From JACVRW01 sp963728495 (GTDB taxonomy: Bacteria > Actinomycetota > Thermoleophilia > Solirubrobacterales > Thermoleophilaceae), in contig CAVSKI010000002.1 of assembly GCA_963728495.1 (NCBI GenBank), forward strand, positions 7,417 through 71,416: a stretch of 64,000 bases of DNA. Reading direction: 5' to 3'. The notes below the pieces were generated by a model. That model saw nothing but the letters and a program-made list of their open reading frames with translations, ran no database searches and was not told the origin of the DNA. This document shows, one piece after another, positions 43,280-50,381 of the stretch (its first letter is position 1; each line of letters begins with the position of its first letter). The position numbers and the translations under genes are program-made.

Positions 43280-46200
43280 TCAGCGGGGTTGAAAGGGTCG
43301 TTGGTCGAGGCCGCCGTCAGCCACGATGAGCGCGGTCGACTCGGGCACCGCGTCCCAGGCGCCGGGCAGGTCTGAAAACGGCTCGGAGACGACGACCCGG
43401 TCGCCCGGGCTCAAACGCTGGAGACGTTCGTTCTCCGGATGGAGACGTTGCAGTGCCTCGACGTCGGTCGACACGAAGAGCGTGCGGCTGGCGTGCTCAG
43501 ATGAGTAGCGGATCGCCCAGAGGCGTTCGCCGTCGCTGATCCCGAAGGTGCCCTGCACGGGATGCTCGACTCCGCGCTCGCGAGCCTTCGATTCAACCAG
43601 GCCGAGCGCCCTCTCCATTGCGTCCAACGGGTCCCGCTCCAGTCCGAGCGTCAGCGCGAGGTGGAAGACTAGCTCGGAGTCGGTTGATCCGGCGATGTTG
43701 TTGAAGAGCGAGGGGTCTACCGCCAGAACCAGATCACGCCGTACGGCGTGAAAGCCGTCGATGAAGCCGTTGTGAACGAAGAGCCACCGATCGTGCCGGA
43801 AGGGATGGCAGTTCGTCTGCTGCACCGGACTGCCGATAGCGGCGCGGATGTGTGCGAGGAAGAGCGGCGTCTCGACGTGATCGCCCAGCTCGCGCATGTT
43901 GGCGTCGTTCCACGCCGGGTTCACACTGCGGTAGCGGGCCGGCGTCGCGCGGTCGCGGATCCCGTACCACCCGACTCCAAAGCCGTCGCCGTTGGTCGTC
44001 TCGGCGCCCATGCGCGAGTGCAGGCTCTCGTCGATCAACCCGTGTTGGGTGCGATACAGCAACTCTCCAATCAGAAGCGGCTGTCCGACGTAGGCGTTCC
44101 AGCGGCACATCAGGGAGCCCGGGGACTCGTCCATCGGGCTCCTGTCATCGTCTGTATTGTTCTCGCCTTCTGCCGGTACGAGTCCGGCACCGCGTGCTCG
44201 TTCGACGGCGTTGCCCCGCGACGAGACACCGAGTTTTCGGTAGATGCCACGGGCGTGCGTTTTGACGGTGTTGGGCGAGACGTAGAGGAAATCGGCGATC
44301 TCGCGAAAGGACAGGTGACTGGGCAGGTAGCCGAGCACGCGAACCTCGGCGGCGGTGAGCGCCCAGTCGGTGGCGGCCGTGGTGTCGAGGGCTAGTTCGA
44401 CCCGGGCTCGTGCCTCCTCGACCCAGTCACCGAGCACGCCCGGGTCAGTGGTTCTGTCCAAGACCGCCGCGGCGGTGGTTAGGAGGTCTCGGGCGGCGGT
44501 GAGCCCGTGGAGCCGCAGCTGCGCTCGTGCCAGCACTATCAGGCACTCGATCTCGTACCAGGGGCTGGGATCCGTGATGCCGGCGAGCAGCTCGAGTGCC
44601 TGCTGTGAGTCCTGACCCGCGGCCTCGGTCTGTCCCCGCTCGGCTCGGACGGCGGCCGACACTGCCAGGACCAAGGCCATCGATGGGCAGTCGCGAAGCT
44701 CACAGCGCTCCACCTGTGCCATGGCGCGCCCGATTAGGACCGCCGCTCTCTCCGCGTCGCCGTCCTCCGCCGCGATGAGCGCGAGCTGTGCCAGGCAGAG
44801 GGCCTGGAACATGGGCGCTGAAACCGCCAGGCGGTGCGCCGCGTCCTGCAGCTGCTCCCGAGCCGCGTCACGGTCGCCCGTGAGATGGCGCGCGACGCCT
44901 TCGAACAAGAGGCACAGCGGGCGCCACGGGCTCTTCGCGTGGAAGAGGCGGTGGGCCAGCGCGGCATCGGAGCCCATCCTGGTGACCCCCTGGCGGGCCG
45001 ATCCCGCCTGCATCAGCGCCACTCCGGCTCGTACCAGCTTGTCCTGGCGGGGGGCGGCGCCGGCGAGCGAGGCCAGGCGGTCGGCTTCGCACAGATCGCC
45101 GGCCGCGAGGCAGCGGCCGGCGGCCGCCAGCGCGAGCAGTGAATTGGCGGCCAGGTCCTCCTCGCTGAAGAGAGAAACCCGCGAGCGGACCATCGCGTCA
45201 TCGCCACGCCCCACATGCTGGATCAGGCCCTCCCACAAGAGGCGCCCCGCTCGCTGCGGATCATGCGACTCGATGGCGTGGTCGATCGCGCCGACCGAGT
45301 CTCCCTGCGCCTCACACCACTCGCTCGCGCGCCGGTGGAGCGGGACTACCCGGTCGGGCTCACGGCGGCCAAGCTCCGCGCGAAGCACGTCCGCAAACAA
45401 CCCCTGGTACCGATACCAGGTATCGCTTCGGTCGAGCGGCACGAGCATGGCGTTGGAGCGAGCGAGGCGGGCAAGCACGTCGCCGGAGCCGCCGCACTCC
45501 AGCACTGCGTCGCACAACGGCCCCGACAGGCGCCCGAGCACCGAGGTCCTGGTGAGGAACTCGAGCTCTTTGCCTGATAGCTGGGAGAGGAACTCCTCGC
45601 GAACGTACTCGGAGACAAAGCGGTCGTCGCCGGCGAAGCCGTGCGCGTCCGGGGGCTCCGTGTGCTGAGCCCGCAGGGACAACGCCGCCAGATAAAGCCC
45701 GGCGGGCCAGCCCTCGGTCCGATGGAGGAGCTTCAGCACCTGTGGCGGGGACAGCTTCACACCGGCCATCCTCAGCAGCGACGACGCCTCCGATCTGGTC
45801 ATCGCGAGGTGCTCGGCACGAACCTCGACCGCATTGCCCTGTGCGCGCAGGCGCCCCACGGGCAGTGCGCCTTCGTCGCGTCCCGCCAGCGCGAGCTGCG
45901 AGCCCGGGGGCAGGGCCCGGCCGATCGCGATAACCGACCGGCGTGACTCGGCCGTTTCGAGCACGTGGACGTCGTCGAGCGCCAGCACGAGTGGGGTCTC
46001 GCTGTGGCTCAGGGCGCTGGCGAGGCGTTGGAGGGCCACGGTTGCGGCGTCGGGTCGCTTGGCCGACAGCGCCTCGAAGACCTCCCACCCGACTGGCTCG
46101 ACGGCGTCGAGCGCGAGCGCGACGGCAGAGAGCAGCGTGGTGGGGTCGTTGTCCGCGGCGTCCAATGTGACCCACGCGAAGGGGCGTCCGTCGCGCGCCG

Positions 46201-46525
46201 CCCACTGCGAGAGGGCGGTGGTCTTCCCGTAACCCGCTGGAGCCACGAGCAGGGCAACCGGCACGTCTCGCGCGCCCAACAACCGCCTGAGCAGGCGCTC
46301 GCGGGCCACCAGTCGCGGAGTGGAGGGAGCGCGTGCTCCCTTGAGGGTCAGCAGGCCCGTCTCGATGCCCGGGCCAAAATCCTCCACGTCCTCGACCGGT
46401 GCGAGGTGGGGCCTTGTATCCGTGCCGCCAGCGGGTGCCGTGAGGGCTTGGGCCACGGGTGTGGACCCTCCCAGCGCCCGCGCCGGTGGACAACGGGGCG
46501 TGCCTGCGTCTAGGGTGCGGCTCAC
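43280..46525 (-). CDS. LAL (MalT-like) LuxR regulator fused to class II glutamine amidotransferase
   Basis: A single 1081-codon frame from GTG 46525. Residues about 65-330 are a STAND ATPase (Walker A APAGYGKTTAL, Walker B LVLALDDVHVL), then TPR-like helices, then a LuxR HTH at about 724-783 (EVRVLGYLPSHLSFREIADF, SPNTVKTHARGIYRKLGVSS). After a 20-residue linker a complete EgtC/YafJ-type amidotransferase begins at residue 806 with MCRWNAY, followed by NGDGFGVGWY, NCHPF, HNGFI and STDSELVFH. Class II amidotransferases need the Cys at the mature N-terminus, so internal initiation or processing is expected. No stop codon separates the two parts. Confidence 0.85.
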   Translation of the reverse strand: MSRTLDAGTPRCPPARALGGSTPVAQALTAPAGGTDTRPHLAPVEDVEDFGPGIETGLLTLKGARAPSTPRLVARERLLRRLLGARDVPVALLVAPAGYGKTTALSQWAARDGRPFAWVTLDAADNDPTTLLSAVALALDAVEPVGWEVFEALSAKRPDAATVALQRLASALSHSETPLVLALDDVHVLETAESRRSVIAIGRALPPGSQLALAGRDEGALPVGRLRAQGNAVEVRAEHLAMTRSEASSLLRMAGVKLSPPQVLKLLHRTEGWPAGLYLAALSLRAQHTEPPDAHGFAGDDRFVSEYVREEFLSQLSGKELEFLTRTSVLGRLSGPLCDAVLECGGSGDVLARLARSNAMLVPLDRSDTWYRYQGLFADVLRAELGRREPDRVVPLHRRASEWCEAQGDSVGAIDHAIESHDPQRAGRLLWEGLIQHVGRGDDAMVRSRVSLFSEEDLAANSLLALAAAGRCLAAGDLCEADRLASLAGAAPRQDKLVRAGVALMQAGSARQGVTRMGSDAALAHRLFHAKSPWRPLCLLFEGVARHLTGDRDAAREQLQDAAHRLAVSAPMFQALCLAQLALIAAEDGDAERAAVLIGRAMAQVERCELRDCPSMALVLAVSAAVRAERGQTEAAGQDSQQALELLAGITDPSPWYEIECLIVLARAQLRLHGLTAARDLLTTAAAVLDRTTDPGVLGDWVEEARARVELALDTTAATDWALTAAEVRVLGYLPSHLSFREIADFLYVSPNTVKTHARGIYRKLGVSSRGNAVERARGAGLVPAEGENNTDDDRSPMDESPGSLMCRWNAYVGQPLLIGELLYRTQHGLIDESLHSRMGAETTNGDGFGVGWYGIRDRATPARYRSVNPAWNDANMRELGDHVETPLFLAHIRAAIGSPVQQTNCHPFRHDRWLFVHNGFIDGFHAVRRDLVLAVDPSLFNNIAGSTDSELVFHLALTLGLERDPLDAMERALGLVESKARERGVEHPVQGTFGISDGERLWAIRYSSEHASRTLFVSTDVEALQRLHPENERLQRLSPGDRVVVSEPFSDLPGAWDAVPESTALIVADGGLDQRPFQPR
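44132..44143 (-). promoter_or_regulatory. Internal ribosome site and ATG for the amidotransferase half
   Basis: On the reverse strand AGGAG (44143-44139) stands four bases before an in-frame ATG (44134). Translation from here gives MDESPGSL followed by MCRWNAY, i.e. nine residues before the catalytic Cys. Some class II amidotransferases, such as Bacillus PurF, remove a short propeptide to expose Cys. The ATG of MCRW itself (44110) has no clear ribosome site. Confidence 0.5.
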
Positions 46526-46566
46526 TTCCGCTCGAGGGTTCGGCTACCGCCTGGTCGGTCTGCATC

Positions 46567-46583
46567 TCACCCCGAACGGATGA
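46567..46583. promoter_or_regulatory. TCAYCC-N5-GGRTGA box 7
   Basis: TCACCCCGAACGGATGA between the divergent LuxR-amidotransferase gene (start 46525) and the DUF6325/SHOCT operon (start 46645). On the operon side the -10-like TAAGTT (46605-46610) is 21 bp away; a leader of about 28 nt with GGAGG then leads to ATG 46645. Confidence 0.82.
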
Positions 46584-46599
46584 GGCTGAAACAGCCTCA
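46581..46599. repeat. 8-bp inverted repeat overlapping box 7
   Basis: TGAGGCTG-AAA-CAGCCTCA is a perfect inverted repeat that shares its first three bases with the regulatory box and ends 5 bp before the -10-like hexamer. It is placed where a repressor could block RNA polymerase, so it may be a second operator. Confidence 0.5.
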
Positions 46600-46644
46600 G
46601 GAACTAAGTTTCCGGTCGCTCTCACTGCCAAACGGAGGTTCTAG

Positions 46645-47091
46645 ATGGAAGCGCACGACGAGGAACTGGGGCCGATCGACATTGTCGTGATCGGTTTTCC
46701 GGCGGACGCACCAATGACAGGGGATGCTGTGCCGCTGCTCGTCGACCTGGTCGACCGCGGAATCGTCCGCGTGCTCGATGTCTTGTTCGTGACGGCGAAC
46801 GCGGACGGAACGGTGTCGGGATTCGACGCCACGGATCTCGACGCCAAGGGCGTCGGCGACTTCAAGGTCTTCGAGGGGGCCTCCTCGGGTCTGCTCGGCG
46901 AGGATGACGTCGCGACCGCCGCGGAGGCGATCGAGCCTGGAACCTCGGCCGTCGTGATCGTCTACGAGAACCGCTGGGCGGCGCCGTTCGCCGCAGCCGT
47001 GCGCCGCAACGGCGGCGTGCTGATCGACTTCCAGCGCATCCCGGTCCAGGACCTGATCAGCGCTCTCGACGCCGCCGAAGCCGCGGCCTGA
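46645..47091 (+). CDS. DUF6325 family protein (copy 3)
   Basis: 148 residues with ribosome site GGAGG before ATG 46645. It is the clearest member of the family in the window: ELGPIDIVVIGFPADAPMTG, LVDRGIVRVLDVLFVTANAD, an acidic middle, and TSAVVIVYENRWAAPFAAAV. No signal peptide or membrane helix, so probably cytoplasmic. The biochemical role is unknown; members are repeatedly linked to SHOCT-domain genes, as here (47106, 14 bp downstream). Confidence 0.85.
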   Translation: MEAHDEELGPIDIVVIGFPADAPMTGDAVPLLVDLVDRGIVRVLDVLFVTANADGTVSGFDATDLDAKGVGDFKVFEGASSGLLGEDDVATAAEAIEPGTSAVVIVYENRWAAPFAAAVRRNGGVLIDFQRIPVQDLISALDAAEAAA

Positions 47092-47105
47092 CGAAAGGAT
47101 CACCC

Positions 47106-47381
47106 ATGCCTGGTTTGCTTCGTGGAATGGCCCGGACCGCCGTGATCGCAGGAACCGCTACGTCGGTCTCGAACCGAGTCAGCCGCCGGCAGGGCCAACG
47201 TTGGGCGGCGCAGGAAGCGCCGCCGCAGCAGGCCGCCGCCCCGCCACCCCCGGCGCCCGCTCCGCCTCCGGCGCCGGAGAGCCGCCTCGACAAGCTGAAG
47301 GACCTGGCCGACCTGAAACAGCAGGGCGTCCTCACCGAGGAGGAGTTCGCGGCTGAGAAGGCGCGGATCCTGGCGAGCTGA
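47106..47381 (+). CDS. Small SHOCT-domain protein
   Basis: 91 residues: a basic N-terminal segment (MARTAVIAGTATSVSNRVSRR), a Pro/Ala-rich linker (residues 40-60) and a C-terminal SHOCT domain (LDKLKDLADLKQQGVLTEEEF, then AAEKARILAS). Co-transcribed with DUF6325 copy 3 (AAAGGA before ATG). SHOCT mediates oligomerisation or membrane recruitment. The last 50 bp overlap the convergent phosphodiesterase gene. Confidence 0.85.
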   Translation: MPGLLRGMARTAVIAGTATSVSNRVSRRQGQRWAAQEAPPQQAAAPPPPAPAPPPAPESRLDKLKDLADLKQQGVLTEEEFAAEKARILAS

Positions 47382-49362
47382 GCGAGCTTCGCCAGCGCAA
47401 GAGCAGATCGTGAACCGCCGCGGCGCCGACGATCGGCTCGTCCGGGACCGCCAGCGATTCGGGGTGCAGGATGAAAGGCCGAGTCTGGGGCCCGCCGAGG
47501 CCGCCGTGGAAGGAGATCAGCTCCTCGAACGCGCAGCCCTCGTCGCGCTCGGGATCGTAGAAGCTGCCCACCATGATGTCCGCGACGTGGGAGAACCCGT
47601 CGGTGCGCAGGAGATGCTCGGCTGCGGTCGGGGAGAACGCCGCGAGCGGATCGTCTCCCTCGAGCCGGGCGCCGTCGAGGTGACGAACCCCGGAAGGCCC
47701 TAGCACCAGCGCGCCGTGCTCGGCGGAGCGCACGAGCAGCCAGCCGACGTGTGGGTGCTCGCGCAGCGCGGGGATCAGCCCCGGGTGCCGCTCCTCGATT
47801 TCCTCGAGGGTGAGGCGGCGCCTCTCCTCCATCAGGTAGATGAGCCCGAGGTTGCCGGATCCGAGCACCAGGACATGGCGGTCCGAGACGTCGTTCTTCG
47901 CGCGCTTCTTGGGTTGCGAGCCCGTGGCTTCCTTCACGGCGTGCCCGACCATCGCGTTCTGCTCGTCGCCGCCGCTGTAGCCGGCCACGTCGCCGTCCGC
48001 GAGTGACCGCTCGACGAGCTCGTCGAGGCCGTAGCCGTTGCGCTGCTTGAAGGTGGCCCCCTGAGTCTGGCCGTGGTCGGAGAGCACGACGATCTCGTAG
48101 GGCCGCGGCGCGCGCCGGCGCGCGCGCTCGATGGCGCCGAACTTCTGGTCGAGCTTGCGCAGCGCCTCCATGGTGTCCGCGCGTTCGAGCCCGGAATGGT
48201 GCGCGACCTCGTCGTAGCTCGAAAACGTGGCGTACACCGCGGGGCGGCCGCGCATCATGTCGGTCAGTACCCCGAACACGATCGCGTCGCGGACGATCAC
48301 GCACAGCGCGGCGCGCAGAAAGGGGTACGAGCCTCCGCGATGACCGCGAGGCCTGACATCGCGGCGGGCCCCTTGGACTGCCGCCGTCCACTCGAGCAGC
48401 ACCTCCCACACGAACAGGACGAGCGCCTGGGTGACATTCGATCCGTTGGCCAAGAAGGCGCGGTAGCCCGGGTTCGCCCTCTTCTCCGCCTCCATGCGAC
48501 TCACCGTGAGGATCGTCTCCTCGGCCTCGCCGGAGAGCAGGTTGCCGCGGCTGGCGCCGCCGTCGGCGAGCAGTCCGATGCCGGTCGAATGGCGGCGTTC
48601 GATCTCTGCGCAATCCTGGGGCGAGGAGCAGACCATCATCGTGGCGGTCTCCTTCTCCACCCAGCGGAAGGCCGGGATGTCCTCGTTCGAGCCGAGCAGG
48701 ATCCCGGCTTGGCTGGCGCCGGTCTGCGAGGAGAGGTCGGTTTCCCACTCGGTCAGCCGGTAGCCGTTCTCCTCCATCCAGCGAGCCATCACCGGTGCGC
48801 TTCCGTCCCTCATGGCGCGCCTCAGGATCGGGAGAGCCAGCCCGTCAATCTCGAGGAAGACGATGCCCGGCACGTCGTTGACCGCGACGGCGCCCTGGCG
48901 CCGCGCCACGCGCCGCACCACGCGCAGGGTGTACTCGTCGTTCTCGTTGGTGCCCAGAAAGACCTGCAGCACCATGGAGACTGCGGCCATCACCAGAGCT
49001 GCGAGCAGCGCTTCCCAGAAGGAATCGACCGACCCAAAAGCGGGCAGCAGGTCGTCGGCCAGCATGAGTGCCAGGGCGTCGACCGCGAGCACCAGCAGAA
49101 AGCCCAGCACCAGCATCGCCGGCAGGCGCAGTGCCGCCACCAGCGGCGGCAGGATCGCGTTGAGGACGGCCACCACGGCGGCTACGAGGAATGCCGAGCC
49201 GACCTCGTCGAGAGTAAATCCGGGGACGATCGCCGCCGCCACGTAAACCGAGGCGGCGCCGACGATCCAGGCGATCAGCAGCCGCGCCACGCTCAATCGC
49301 GGCCTCGCCGGCTGCCAGGCGCCGTCCGCTTCCCTGGTCTGGCCTGGGGCTTCGACCGCCAC
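47332..49362 (-). CDS. Phage-holin-like membrane domain fused to alkaline phosphatase/phosphodiesterase domain
   Basis: 676 residues from GTG 49362. Four transmembrane helices at residues 25-135 resemble the holin-like/membrane-of-unknown-function type (LLIAWIVGAASVYVAAAIVPGF). The rest matches type I phosphodiesterase/nucleotide pyrophosphatase folds: metal site GIVFLEIDGLALPIL, the catalytic-site neighbourhood DLSSQTGASQAGILLG, ATFSSYDEVAHHSG and VVLSDHGQTQG. The catalytic domain is placed after the membrane domain; the substrate is unknown (phosphodiester or lipid head group). It probably shares a transcript with the small gene 49373-49600, 10 bp upstream. Confidence 0.85.
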   Translation of the reverse strand: MAVEAPGQTREADGAWQPARPRLSVARLLIAWIVGAASVYVAAAIVPGFTLDEVGSAFLVAAVVAVLNAILPPLVAALRLPAMLVLGFLLVLAVDALALMLADDLLPAFGSVDSFWEALLAALVMAAVSMVLQVFLGTNENDEYTLRVVRRVARRQGAVAVNDVPGIVFLEIDGLALPILRRAMRDGSAPVMARWMEENGYRLTEWETDLSSQTGASQAGILLGSNEDIPAFRWVEKETATMMVCSSPQDCAEIERRHSTGIGLLADGGASRGNLLSGEAEETILTVSRMEAEKRANPGYRAFLANGSNVTQALVLFVWEVLLEWTAAVQGARRDVRPRGHRGGSYPFLRAALCVIVRDAIVFGVLTDMMRGRPAVYATFSSYDEVAHHSGLERADTMEALRKLDQKFGAIERARRRAPRPYEIVVLSDHGQTQGATFKQRNGYGLDELVERSLADGDVAGYSGGDEQNAMVGHAVKEATGSQPKKRAKNDVSDRHVLVLGSGNLGLIYLMEERRRLTLEEIEERHPGLIPALREHPHVGWLLVRSAEHGALVLGPSGVRHLDGARLEGDDPLAAFSPTAAEHLLRTDGFSHVADIMVGSFYDPERDEGCAFEELISFHGGLGGPQTRPFILHPESLAVPDEPIVGAAAVHDLLLRWRSSLSSPGSAPSQPRTPPR

Positions 49363-49372
49363 GAGGCTGCGT

Positions 49373-49600
49373 TCAGCCGGCCCGACTGCCGTCGGCGGGC
49401 GCCGACGCGTCCCGCTCGACCTGCCGAGCGGCCTGCTCCTCCCGCCTCAGGGCATCCAGGAAGGCCACGTGCAGTCGATGACGTTCACTCCGCGGAGCCG
49501 CACACCAGGCCTTGTAGCTGCGCATCACCCGCCTGGATGCGTCGCGCCACTCCTCCAGATGCTGAGCCTGCACGTCGGGCTTAGCACGAAGCGAGAACAC
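49373..49600 (-). CDS. Small protein with WRDASRR...KAW motif
   Basis: 75 residues from GTG 49600, start chosen because TAGGGT (49613-49608) sits 7 nt upstream and box 8 lies 22 bp further, matching the leaderless layout of the cyclase gene. Mostly helical and charged: HLEEWRDASRRVMRSYKAW, then RSERHRLHVAFLDALRREEQ. Similar short proteins of unknown function are thought to occur in related actinobacteria (from memory, not checked). The longer frame to 49894 is antisense to the response regulator and not real. The phosphodiesterase gene follows after 10 bp. Confidence 0.6.
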   Translation of the reverse strand: MFSLRAKPDVQAQHLEEWRDASRRVMRSYKAWCAAPRSERHRLHVAFLDALRREEQAARQVERDASAPADGSRAG

Positions 49601-49635
49601 ATAGCCGACCCTAGGACCTGGGCCATTCGGGATCA

Positions 49636-49652
49636 TCATCCCGATCGGGTGA
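49636..49652. promoter_or_regulatory. TCAYCC-N5-GGRTGA box 8
   Basis: TCATCCCGATCGGGTGA, the most symmetrical copy, between two divergent genes. To the left TAGGGT is 22 bp away and 7 nt before GTG 49600. To the right TAAGGT (49685-49690) is 32 bp away, one helical turn further, and 7 nt before GTG 49698. Both transcripts would be leaderless. Confidence 0.85.
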
Positions 49653-49697
49653 ATTCTCGGCGCACAGGCGCACACCTTGCCGCGTAAGGTACGCCGG

Positions 49698-50381
49698 GTG
49701 ATCAGAGTCATCCTGGCGGACGACAACGTCATCGTCCGCGAGGGCCTGCGAGAGATCCTCGCCGGCGATCCCGGCATCGACGTGGTCGCCGCGTGCAGCG
49801 ACCTCGGCGAGCTATTCGAGAGTGTGGCGGCGCAGCAACCCGATGTCGTCGTCACCGACATCCGGATGCCTCCGTCGAATACCGACGAGGGCATTCGTGT
49901 GGCTTCCGAGCTGCGGAGGACGCACCCGAGCGTAGGGGTGGTGGTGCTCAGCCAGTACTCCGAACCGGCCTACGTCCTCGCCCTGCTCGAGTCTGGTTCG
50001 GACGGCCGGGCCTACCTGCTCAAGGACCACGTGCACGACCGGCAACAGCTCGCCTCGACCGTGGAGGCGGTGGCCCAGGGTGGCTCGGTGATCGATCCCA
50101 AGATCGTCGAGGTACTCGTGGCGGCCCGGGCGCGAGCCGAGAGCTCGCCGCTCGCGGCCCTGACAGAACGCGAGCGCACCGTGCTCGCAGAGATGGCCCA
50201 GGGGAAGAGCAACATTGCCATCGCCCGGTCGCTCTCACTCAGCACGCGAGCGGTCGAGAAGCACACGCACGCCATCTTCGTGAAGCTCGGACTGGTGAGC
50301 TCACAGGAGACGAGCAAGCGAGTGAAGGCGGCGCTGTTGTTCCTCGCCGAATCTCGGGAGCACTCCGGGCTCGGCGGATGA
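49698..50381 (+). CDS. NarL-type response regulator 1
   Basis: 227 residues from GTG 49698. The receiver begins VIRVILADDNVIVREGLREIL, has phospho-acceptor Asp in VVVTDIRMPPSNTDEG (about residue 56) and the switch Lys in YLLKDH. A LuxR HTH follows (LTERERTVLAEMAQGKSNIA, then RSLSLSTRAVEKHTHAIFVKLG). The start sits 7 nt after a TAAGGT hexamer, so the mRNA is probably leaderless. The next gene is a close paralogue overlapping by ATGA. No kinase is adjacent. It is a natural candidate to bind the box in front of its own gene. Confidence 0.92.
   Translation: MIRVILADDNVIVREGLREILAGDPGIDVVAACSDLGELFESVAAQQPDVVVTDIRMPPSNTDEGIRVASELRRTHPSVGVVVLSQYSEPAYVLALLESGSDGRAYLLKDHVHDRQQLASTVEAVAQGGSVIDPKIVEVLVAARARAESSPLAALTERERTVLAEMAQGKSNIAIARSLSLSTRAVEKHTHAIFVKLGLVSSQETSKRVKAALLFLAESREHSGLGG

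Noticed and set aside
49373..49894. 174-codon version of the small gene at 49373
   Set aside because: The extra N-terminal part is antisense to the response regulator and crosses box 8; GTG 49600 fits the promoter layout.
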